The position numbers were made by a program, and so were the translations under genes. A stretch of 5,887 bases of DNA, from the NCBI GenBank assembly GCA_003533975.1, contig DQCL01000148.1, positions 1 through 5,887 on the forward strand. The letters are read 5' to 3'. Each line of letters opens with the position of its first letter. The stretch's first letter is position 1. This document shows, piece after piece, positions 1 to 5,451 of this stretch. Under the pieces are notes generated by a model. The model had not been told where the DNA came from and ran no database searches. It was given only the letters and a program-made list of their open reading frames with translations. The DNA is from Octadecabacter sp. Lineage in GTDB: Bacteria; Pseudomonadota; Alphaproteobacteria; Rhodobacterales; Rhodobacteraceae.

Positions 1-480
<480 letters not shown>

Positions 481-533
481 CCCGCTCAATGAAGCGCTGT
501 TAGGGTGCTCTCAGAAAAGCAACAGGTGACGTA

Positions 534-950
534 ATGGGCGCAGATCTTCCAGACTATTACTTCCGCGTCCGTGAGAACGGCGCGGCCGTTTTCCGTGTCG
601 ACACAGAAAACCGTCAGCGTCGTATCGAGATGGACCAGATCGCTGTCATCAACATCAAAAACGGCGAAGTAAAAACACAGGGCGATCGCACGCTTTCAGA
701 AGCGGACATCGCGCAGATCGAAGGCTGGATGGCCGACCGTAAGGCCCTCCTCGCCCAGCGCGATATTGACGACATCCACCGCGCCGTTGATTATCTCAAC
801 ATCACCACACAATGGGTCCAATCCAAAGCAAGTGACGAACAACTCGAAGGCATCACAGATGACCTTCTGTTGGCGATGCACGATCTACGGACAATCTTGG
901 TGCGCAAAAAAGCTGACCGCCTGATGAAACGCCAAGACGCCGCGGAATAA
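534..950 (+). CDS. Conserved-looking hypothetical protein, 138 aa
   Basis: I do not recognise a characterised family. The protein is acidic to neutral, soluble, and has no signal peptide or membrane segment. Residues 7-50 look beta-rich, with alternating hydrophobic positions (YYFRVRENGAAVFRVD, then DQIAVINIKNGEVKTQG). Residues 54-133 look helical, in three stretches (about 54-75, 78-98 and 103-133), and the tail is basic (RKKADRLMKRQ). This suggests a small beta domain joined to a helical bundle, perhaps for protein or nucleic-acid contact; that is inference only. The ATG at 534 is preceded by AGGTGA (524-529) with a short 4-base spacer. The gene lies 53 bases after the aminotransferase on the same strand and may share its transcript; it ends at a strong terminator. 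The regular codon use and the ribosome-binding site make it a real gene. Confidence 0.8.
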   Translation: MGADLPDYYFRVRENGAAVFRVDTENRQRRIEMDQIAVINIKNGEVKTQGDRTLSEADIAQIEGWMADRKALLAQRDIDDIHRAVDYLNITTQWVQSKASDEQLEGITDDLLLAMHDLRTILVRKKADRLMKRQDAAE

Positions 951-990
951 CCCGCCGCCTTTCTTTGTTCTGTCTTTGTCTCAAAAATAT

Positions 991-1035
991 CCCGGGGGAA
1001 TCGCACAGCGATGGGGGCTGGCCCCCTTCTTTCTT
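991..1035 (+). terminator. GC-rich intrinsic terminator after the 138-aa gene
   Basis: Two stacked hairpins are visible. The first is ATCGC-ACA-GCGAT (1000-1012). The second is GGGGG-CTGG-CCCCC (1013-1026), followed directly by a pyrimidine tract, TTCTTTCTT (1027-1035). A GC stem with a T-rich tail is the classic rho-independent form for plus-strand transcription. The upstream CCCGGGGG (991-998) could form alternative pairings with the CCCCC arm. It begins 41 bases after the stop codon at 950. The TATCCCGGGGGA lead-in is recalled as common after Rhodobacterales genes, which is memory rather than a search result. Confidence 0.7.
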
Positions 1036-1060
1036 AGCCAATTTTCTTGAAAATTGGCTA
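1035..1060. terminator. AT-rich perfect hairpin at the convergent junction, containing the MATE stop codon
   Basis: The arms TAGCCAATTTT (1035-1045) and AAAATTGGCTA (1050-1060) pair perfectly over 11 bp around the loop CTTG. The right-hand end is the TAG stop codon of the minus-strand MATE gene (1058-1060), so the stop codon is inside the stem. Its position between two convergent genes suggests a bidirectional terminator or a 3'-end stabilising structure. It lacks a clean U-tract on either side, so the function is inferred. A hairpin of the same type lies at 3154-3176. Confidence 0.55.
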
Positions 1061-2431
1061 CCCGCCCGCTGCAAGCGCAGGCTTCCCGATATGAACCGAA
1101 CGCGCCCAAAACCGCTGACTTAGCAGCGCCCCAGCGACCCCCAACCCAACAGTCAGGCCAAGCCAAAGCCCGACAGGGCCCCAGCCCAGCACGAACGCCA
1201 TCACATAGCTCGCAGGGATGCCAATCACCCAGTAGCTTACAATCGCCAGCCACATCGGCACACGTGTATCTTGCACACCTCGTAAAACCGACAGGGCGAC
1301 GATCTGCGCCGCGTCCACAAACTGGAACAGCGCCGATAGCATCACCAACACAACACCCAAAGCTAAAACGGCATCGCGTGCAGGATCGGACGGGTCGATA
1401 AACAACCCGACAAAGAACCCAGGGATCGCAAGGTAAAGCACGATTACAATCACCCCAAAGCTCAAAGACACCCCATAAGCCGAAATCGCACCACGACGAA
1501 GCTCGGCTTCATCACGCGCTCCAAAATGCCGGCTCGCGCGGATCGTTGCAGCCTCCGACATGCCCACATGGAACATGAACATAAACGCCGTCAGCTGCAT
1601 GGCGATCCCGTGGGCGGCAAGTTCGATCTCGCCAATCCATCCCATCATGACTGAGGATCCGACAAACAACGCACCTTCCGCAAACGACGTAAGGCCAATG
1701 GGCATCCCCAGGCGAAACACCTGTATCATTGCCTCATTATCACTCTTCCAAATGCGGCGGAACAATTCGGCTTCTGGCTTTTTCCATTGCGTGTAAGCCA
1801 TCAGCGCGACCATTTGCAAAATCTGGATGACCACAGAGGCAATCGCAGCGCCCTCAATCCCCAGTTCCGGCGCGCCCAAATTCCCAAAGATCAGCGCATA
1901 ATTCACCAGCGCGTTCGCCGCCAACGCAACGAGGGTAATCCACAATTGGACGGCCGTCATTTCCAACGCTCCAAGGTAGGACCGCATAACTTGCGCGCCC
2001 ATTGCCGGGAACATCCCCAGCACGGCGATCCGCAGGTATAGGCCACCTTGCTCGGCGACCGCGGCTTCCTGCCCCATCGCCAGCAAAACCCGTTCTCCAT
2101 ACATGAACGGAACGATCAGCAGCGCGGCATAAATCGCGGACAACCACAGCGCCATGCGGGTCACGCGGCGCGCGCGGGTCTCATCACCCATTTCAACCGC
2201 TTCGGCGACCATCGGCGTGACGGCCCGCCCAAAACCAGCACCGACAATGAAAGTGATAAACCATAGCCCCGTGGCAACCGTTGCCGCCGCCAGTGAGGTG
2301 ACAGAATACCACCCCAGCATGATCGTATCCGTCATATGGATCGAAAAGCCTGCAACATTGGCCCCGACAAGCGGCAAACCAAGCTTGAGCAATCGGCCCG
2401 TGTGGGCGCGGTATGACATCTGAGTGGACAT
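1058..2431 (-). CDS. MATE family efflux transporter (NorM-type)
   Basis: This is an inner-membrane multidrug and toxin extrusion pump that uses a Na+ or H+ gradient to export cationic compounds. At 457 residues it has the usual family length, with about twelve hydrophobic segments in two homologous halves (about 15-215 and 235-440). Three acidic residues match those important for ion coupling in Vibrio NorM (Asp36, Glu255, Asp371): Asp35 in HMTDTIMLGWY, Glu252 in SFAEGALF and Asp373 in FQFVDAAQIV. The RGVQDTR loop (384-390) is also typical. The start is uncertain. AAGAGG (2432-2437) abuts the ATG at 2431 with no spacer, while Met5 (ATG at 2419) lies 12 bases from it, and a start at MSYRAH looks more like relatives. 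The C-terminal PALAAGG is encoded by a dispersed repeat. The gene is divergent from the DUF2461 gene. The substrate is unknown. Confidence 0.93.
   Translation of the reverse strand: MSTQMSYRAHTGRLLKLGLPLVGANVAGFSIHMTDTIMLGWYSVTSLAAATVATGLWFITFIVGAGFGRAVTPMVAEAVEMGDETRARRVTRMALWLSAIYAALLIVPFMYGERVLLAMGQEAAVAEQGGLYLRIAVLGMFPAMGAQVMRSYLGALEMTAVQLWITLVALAANALVNYALIFGNLGAPELGIEGAAIASVVIQILQMVALMAYTQWKKPEAELFRRIWKSDNEAMIQVFRLGMPIGLTSFAEGALFVGSSVMMGWIGEIELAAHGIAMQLTAFMFMFHVGMSEAATIRASRHFGARDEAELRRGAISAYGVSLSFGVIVIVLYLAIPGFFVGLFIDPSDPARDAVLALGVVLVMLSALFQFVDAAQIVALSVLRGVQDTRVPMWLAIVSYWVIGIPASYVMAFVLGWGPVGLWLGLTVGLGVAGALLSQRFWARSVHIGKPALAAGG
1061..1081. repeat. 21-bp dispersed repeat, copy 1 (core GCCCGCTGCAAGCGC)
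   Basis: The 21 bases here are identical to 3178-3198. Both copies directly follow an AT-rich hairpin (gap 0 and 1 base) at a convergent gene junction. The sequence contains a small inverted repeat, CGCT-GCA-AGCG. In this copy it lies inside the MATE reading frame: read on the minus strand it encodes the last seven residues, PALAAGG, before the TAG. Confidence 0.8.
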
Positions 2432-2437
2432 CCTCTT
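2432..2437 (-). promoter_or_regulatory. Ribosome-binding site bearing on the MATE start
   Basis: On the minus strand this reads AAGAGG. It touches the upstream ATG (2431), which is too close for normal initiation there, and it lies 12 bases from the second in-frame ATG (2419), which is long but workable. No other Shine-Dalgarno-like sequence is seen nearby, so the second ATG is slightly favoured. Confidence 0.5.
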
Positions 2438-2452
2438 GGCATATGCCCAATC

Positions 2453-2469
2453 TTGGCACGGGTCTAGCC
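2453..2469 (+). promoter_or_regulatory. Possible sigma-54 (RpoN) promoter of the DUF2461 gene
   Basis: TTGGCACG (2453-2460) matches the -24 element YTGGCACG at all eight positions. After four bases comes TAGCC (2465-2469) against the -12 consensus TTGCW, keeping T, G and C. The GG (2455-2456) and GC (2467-2468) doublets are 12 bases apart, as sigma-54 requires. Transcription would begin near 2480, leaving a leader of about 15 bases that contains the AAAGGA ribosome-binding site. No enhancer site or adjacent activator gene is seen, and the -12 element is imperfect, so this remains a hypothesis. Confidence 0.35.
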
Positions 2470-2494
2470 TAACACCATTTCAAAGGAAGCAATC

Positions 2495-3145
2495 ATGTTT
2501 GAGACATTTATTGACGACACCCAAACCTTCCTGAAAACGCTCGCGCGCAACAACAAGCGGGATTGGTTCCTTGAGCATAAGGCCACGTATGACACCAAAT
2601 TGCGCGCGCCAGCTTTAGCGATCCTCGATGAAATGGCGCCACGTCTGACGACGCTCACCGGTTACCCGATTTCAACAAAATTGTTTCGCGCCAACCGTGA
2701 TGTGCGGTTCTCAAAAGACAAAACACCTTATCACACGCGTCTTTATATGATGTGGATGGTCGAAACCGGAACACGCCAAAACCCCGCGTTCTATTTCGGA
2801 ACAGAGATGGACTCAGCTGGAATTGGCACAGGCATGCGTGAATTCACAAAAGACGTTTTGATGGATTGGCGCAAGATGGCGGACCTTGATGGTGCTTATT
2901 TATCATCCAAGATCAAAGAATTAGACGGCAAAGATTATGTAGTGCGTGAACCTGTACTCAAGCGCGTTCCAGCCCCCTTCAACAAGGACCACCCCTACGG
3001 CGATCTCTTGCGGCATAAGGGTTTAGTTGCTTTTGGGCACCCAACGTTCACGGGTGATCTGATCGCGGCACTTGAAACCGCCTTCACAGACCTCTGGCCC
3101 CTATCAGACATGCTCATCGGTGTGGCGGAAACCCCGACGCTCTAG
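2495..3145 (+). CDS. DUF2461 / TIGR02453 family protein
   Basis: This is a member of a widespread bacterial family without an assigned biochemical role. The 216 residues agree with the family length of roughly 210-230. Family marks seen are NNKRDWFLEHK (19-29), RANRDVRFSKDKTPYHTRL (65-83) and, near the end, the paired blocks PAPFNKDHPYGD (159-170) and LLRHKGL (171-177). The conserved Arg, Asp and Lys residues in the central motif suggest a phosphate- or nucleic-acid-binding site, but that is inference. No signal peptide or membrane segment is present, so it should be cytoplasmic. The ATG at 2495 has AAAGGA (2482-2487) seven bases upstream. The gene stands alone: divergent from the MATE gene and convergent with the class V aminotransferase. 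A sigma-54-like sequence lies directly upstream. Confidence 0.9.
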   Translation: MFETFIDDTQTFLKTLARNNKRDWFLEHKATYDTKLRAPALAILDEMAPRLTTLTGYPISTKLFRANRDVRFSKDKTPYHTRLYMMWMVETGTRQNPAFYFGTEMDSAGIGTGMREFTKDVLMDWRKMADLDGAYLSSKIKELDGKDYVVREPVLKRVPAPFNKDHPYGDLLRHKGLVAFGHPTFTGDLIAALETAFTDLWPLSDMLIGVAETPTL

Positions 3146-3153
3146 GTCAGGCC

Positions 3154-3176
3154 GCCAAAATTCAACGAATTTTGGC
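3154..3176. terminator. AT-rich perfect hairpin between convergent genes
   Basis: GCCAAAATTC (3154-3163) pairs perfectly with GAATTTTGGC (3167-3176) over 10 bp around the loop AAC. It begins nine bases after the DUF2461 stop codon and lies 25 bases beyond the stop codon of the opposing class V aminotransferase, so it could serve both transcripts. There is no clear U-tract, so the terminator role is inferred from position and from the matching hairpin at 1035-1060. Confidence 0.6.
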
Positions 3177-3177
3177 C

Positions 3178-3198
3178 CCCGCCCGCTGCAAGCGCAGG
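3178..3198. repeat. 21-bp dispersed repeat, copy 2 (core GCCCGCTGCAAGCGC)
   Basis: The 21 bases are identical to 1061-1081 and again stand next to an AT-rich hairpin. Here the copy lies just outside the minus-strand gene, three bases beyond its TAA (3202-3204). It is nevertheless in the same phase: readthrough of that stop would add Gly and then the same PALAAGG peptide that ends the MATE protein. Confidence 0.8.
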
Positions 3199-3201
3199 TC
3201 C

Positions 3202-4335
3202 TTACAGGACCTTGTCTGCCACCTCTGTGAATGCCTTCAGCGTCGCATCTACATCGCGCAACTTGTCGATGCCGAACAGACCAATCCGGAATGTTCGAAA
3301 ATCCGCTGGTTCATCTACAGCCAACGGCACACCTGCCGCGATCTGCATCCCTGCCGCCGCAAACTTCGATCCGTTTTGAATGTCGCCGTCGTCTGTGTAC
3401 GTGACAACAACACCAGGCGCGCCAAAGCCCTCTGCAGCCACGGGCTTCAACCCCTTGCCCGCCATATATGCCCGCACGCCATTGCCTAGTTTCCACTGCG
3501 CATCGCACAACGCATCAAAACCCATTTCCTTGGTCTCAAGCATGGTATCGCGGAAATCGCGCAGCGCGTCTGTCGGCATGGTCGCGTGATAAGCATGGCC
3601 GCCGTTCAGATAGGCTTCCATGATCTGGCGCCATTTCTTGAGATCAATTGCAAAGCTGTTGGATGCGGTTGCTTCCAAACGCTCAAGTGCACGCGTCGAC
3701 ATCATCACCAAGCCCGCAGACGGGCTGGACGACCACCCCTTTTGCGGAGCGGAAATCAGCACGTCCACACCCGTGGCTTTCATATCAACCCACGCACAAC
3801 CGGACGCGATGCAATCCAGAACCATCAGTGCCCCAACCTCGTGGGCGGCGTCAGCTAAGGCTTTCACGTAGTCATCCGGCAGGATAATGCCTGCACTGGT
3901 TTCGACATGCGGCGCAAACACCACGTCAGGCTTTGCCTCGCGTATGGCGGCGGTTACTTCGGCAATGGGTGCAGGTGCAAATGGCGCGCGTGTGTCGTTG
4001 CCTGTTTGCCGCGCTTTATACACCGATGTCTTAGCCGTGAATTCACCCGCATCAAAAATCTGGCTCCACCGATATGAGAACCAACCGTTGCGCACGATCA
4101 ACGCATGGGCATTCCCCCCAAACTGGCGTGCGACGGCCTCCATCCCATAGGTGCCACCACCCGGAACGATTGCGGCGCCATCCGCGTTGTAAACGTCGCA
4201 CAGCATCTCGTGCAGGTCGCGCATCACGCCTTGAAATGCCTGTGACATGCTATTGAGTGAACGATCCGTGAAAACCACAGAAAATTCCATCAAGCCATCA
4301 GGGTCGACAGCACTCGGGTTTGGGTTGGTGGTCAT
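3202..4335 (-). CDS. Class V PLP-dependent aminotransferase (alanine-glyoxylate / serine-pyruvate type)
   Basis: This is a fold-type I enzyme of the PucG/AGT group (COG0075), cytoplasmic, transferring amino groups between small amino acids and 2-oxo acids such as pyruvate or glyoxylate. Sites visible in the 377 residues are: GGGTYGMEA (59-67), the cofactor-phosphate loop; HVETSAG (143-149); LDCIASG (173-179), with Asp174 expected to bind the pyridine nitrogen; SAPQKGW (195-201), with Lys199 as the Schiff-base lysine; YHATMPTDAL (249-258); and FRIGLFG (349-355), with Arg350 for the substrate carboxylate. All key residues are present and the length is normal. AAAGGA stands seven bases before the ATG. 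It lies 73 bases downstream of two Lrp-type regulators on the same strand, so it may be in their transcript or be their target. A weak internal promoter is possible. The exact substrate cannot be told. Confidence 0.9.
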   Translation of the reverse strand: MTTNPNPSAVDPDGLMEFSVVFTDRSLNSMSQAFQGVMRDLHEMLCDVYNADGAAIVPGGGTYGMEAVARQFGGNAHALIVRNGWFSYRWSQIFDAGEFTAKTSVYKARQTGNDTRAPFAPAPIAEVTAAIREAKPDVVFAPHVETSAGIILPDDYVKALADAAHEVGALMVLDCIASGCAWVDMKATGVDVLISAPQKGWSSSPSAGLVMMSTRALERLEATASNSFAIDLKKWRQIMEAYLNGGHAYHATMPTDALRDFRDTMLETKEMGFDALCDAQWKLGNGVRAYMAGKGLKPVAAEGFGAPGVVVTYTDDGDIQNGSKFAAAGMQIAAGVPLAVDEPADFRTFRIGLFGIDKLRDVDATLKAFTEVADKVL

Positions 4336-4408
4336 TTGGTTATCCTTTGCAACGTTTCCGCTGTCTTATTCTGCGATCAACTGCAGGGCAAAGCCTATCT
4401 TCGTATAC

Positions 4409-4864
4409 TTAAATCGGCCCCGGCCTGCGTTCTTCGCTCAAAAGCACATTCGCCTCGACATCACCCACCCCAGGAAGCGTCATAACGCGGCGGCGCAAGA
4501 CACGTTCAAAATCGGCCAAGTCCCGCGCAACGACCCGTAAACGGTAATCATAAAGGCCAAGGACGTGTTCGACCAACTGCACCTCTGGGATCGCAACAAC
4601 AGCACGCTCAAAGTCATCAAGCGACACGCGCCCCTTGGTTGCCAGTTTCACGCCAAGGAACACTGTTACTCCGAAACCCAAGGCTTGCGCATCCAAGGCC
4701 ACACGCTGCCCAGCCAGTACCCCGCCTTCACGCAACCTCTTTATGCGCCGCCACGTCGCGGGCTGGCTGAGTCCAATTCGCCCACCTAGTGCCGCCGCGG
4801 TTTGCGTCGCGTCCCGTGAAAGCGCTGCGAGGATTGCACGATCCAACTCGTCCAGTTCGATCAT
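4409..4864 (-). CDS. Lrp/AsnC family transcriptional regulator (second of a tandem pair)
   Basis: This is a feast/famine DNA-binding regulator, usually an octamer or dimer whose activity is tuned by an amino acid. Its 151 residues are of normal length. LDELDRAILAAL (4-15) opens the AsnC-type winged helix-turn-helix. The helix-turn-helix proper lies around 22-50, with the recognition helix near SQPATWRRIKRLREGG (33-48). A RAM ligand-binding domain follows at about 66-142, with VLGLYDYRLRVVARD (101-115) and LPGVGDVEANV (130-140). The start codon overlaps the stop codon of the upstream Lrp gene (ATGA, 4861-4864) and no good ribosome-binding site is seen, so translation is probably coupled. It shares the LG-x-x-D-x-RL-x-V-x-ARD pattern with its neighbour but has diverged elsewhere, so the pair are old paralogs. 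The ligand and targets are unknown; ilvC, the class V aminotransferase and its own operon are the obvious candidates. Confidence 0.92.
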   Translation of the reverse strand: MIELDELDRAILAALSRDATQTAAALGGRIGLSQPATWRRIKRLREGGVLAGQRVALDAQALGFGVTVFLGVKLATKGRVSLDDFERAVVAIPEVQLVEHVLGLYDYRLRVVARDLADFERVLRRRVMTLPGVGDVEANVLLSEERRPGPI

Positions 4865-5316
4865 AGCGGCAAGCTTTCGTCGTTGTGTAATGTTGCCACC
4901 GTCATCAACGCCTCAATGTCCGCCATATGCGGCAGCGCCAAAATCTGTTCTCGGTAGATCGTTTGGTAATGCGCCATATCCCGCGCGATTACGCTCAGAC
5001 GTACATCAACACGGCCTAGAAACGTCTGGATCTCGGTGACTTCGGCAATGGTGCGCGCGGCGTCCATGAATTCATCGAATGCACGGCTTTGGGTCTTATC
5101 AAGCGTAATGCGCAACGACACCCCAACAGCATATCCTAACGCGGCCCAGTTGATGACCGCATACTGCCCCTTCAGAACACCGTTCTCCTGCAGGCGGCCC
5201 AACCGCCGCGTGGCCTTTAGCGCGGAAACACCTGCACGTTGCGCAAGTTCGGCGGCGGTTAGGCTCGGCTCGGCCTGCAATTGGCGTAGCAACCTCTTAT
5301 CGACATCATCAAGCAT
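4861..5316 (-). CDS. Lrp/AsnC family transcriptional regulator (first of a tandem pair, divergent from ilvC)
   Basis: This is a second feast/famine regulator, 151 residues from the chosen start. LDDVDKRLLRQL (2-13) opens the winged helix-turn-helix, with TAAELAQRAGVSALKATRRL (20-39) as the helix-turn-helix and NGVLKGQ (45-51) as the wing. A RAM domain follows (about 63-142), with FLGRVDVRLSVIARD (99-113). The frame stays open upstream to an ATG at 5403. The start at 5316 is preferred because the extra 29 residues are unlike the family, because it gives the same length as the tandem partner, and because a promoter-like AT-rich stretch lies just upstream. No Shine-Dalgarno sequence precedes any of the candidate starts. 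It overlaps the next regulator by four bases (ATGA) and is divergent from ilvC, a common arrangement for a local regulator of the neighbouring gene that also controls itself. Confidence 0.9.
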   Translation of the reverse strand: MLDDVDKRLLRQLQAEPSLTAAELAQRAGVSALKATRRLGRLQENGVLKGQYAVINWAALGYAVGVSLRITLDKTQSRAFDEFMDAARTIAEVTEIQTFLGRVDVRLSVIARDMAHYQTIYREQILALPHMADIEALMTVATLHNDESLPL

Positions 5317-5323
5317 GAAAATG

Positions 5324-5352
5324 TCATTAATATAAAAATCTACGCATAACAA
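5324..5352 (-). promoter_or_regulatory. Candidate promoter for the tandem Lrp genes (leaderless or nearly so)
   Basis: Read on the minus strand, TTGTTA (5352-5347) is followed by a 17-base spacer and TAATGA (5329-5324), ending seven bases before the ATG at 5316. An alternative -10 with a better match, TATATT (5334-5329), overlaps it but has a poor -35. Either choice puts the transcription start at or within a few bases of the ATG, in line with the missing ribosome-binding site. The hexamer matches are modest. Confidence 0.35.
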
Positions 5353-5395
5353 CTTCATCATGCGGAAAATAACGATGCGCAACACTCTCGCATCG
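5343..5395. promoter_or_regulatory. Candidate operator cluster (CGCAT/ATGCG half-sites) in the Lrp-ilvC divergent region
   Basis: Four half-sites are seen: CGCAT (5343-5347), ATGCG (5360-5364), ATGCG (5375-5379) and CGCAT (5389-5393), with centres 14-17 bases apart. The last two lie in a longer inverted repeat, CGATGCG-N9-CGCATCG (5373-5395); the first two form CGCAT-N12-ATGCG (5343-5364). Inverted sites at regular spacing between a regulator and its divergent neighbour are what Lrp-family binding would look like, but the sequence is not the E. coli Lrp consensus and the regulator is not proven. Confidence 0.4.
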
Positions 5396-5451
5396 CGCGC
5401 CATTCCGGTTCATAAGCGCGTCAATGCAACCGCAACCAAAGGAATATCCCC

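Noticed and set aside
1054..1401. Plus-strand open frame of 115 codons rich in Pro, Gln and Ser opposite the MATE gene
   Set aside because: It is antisense to a clearly conserved coding frame, has low-complexity composition typical of the opposite strand of a GC-rich gene, and has no ribosome-binding site.
4336..4408. Separate promoter for the class V aminotransferase (TTGCCC, 17 bases, TAAGAC on the minus strand)
   Set aside because: The match is too weak (about half the consensus positions in the -10 element) to list; the gene may instead be read from the Lrp promoter.
4635..5039. Plus-strand frame of 134 codons spanning both Lrp genes
   Set aside because: It crosses two conserved antisense genes, with composition typical of a shadow frame and no start signals.
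5317..5403. N-terminal extension of the first Lrp regulator to the ATG at 5403
   Set aside because: The 29 extra residues do not resemble the family, the stretch carries the likely operators and promoter, and the shorter form matches the length of the tandem paralog.
5396..5451. Transcription attenuator or leader peptide for ilvC
   Set aside because: No short frame with repeated Leu, Val or Ile codons and no terminator hairpin with a T-tract was found before the start codon.
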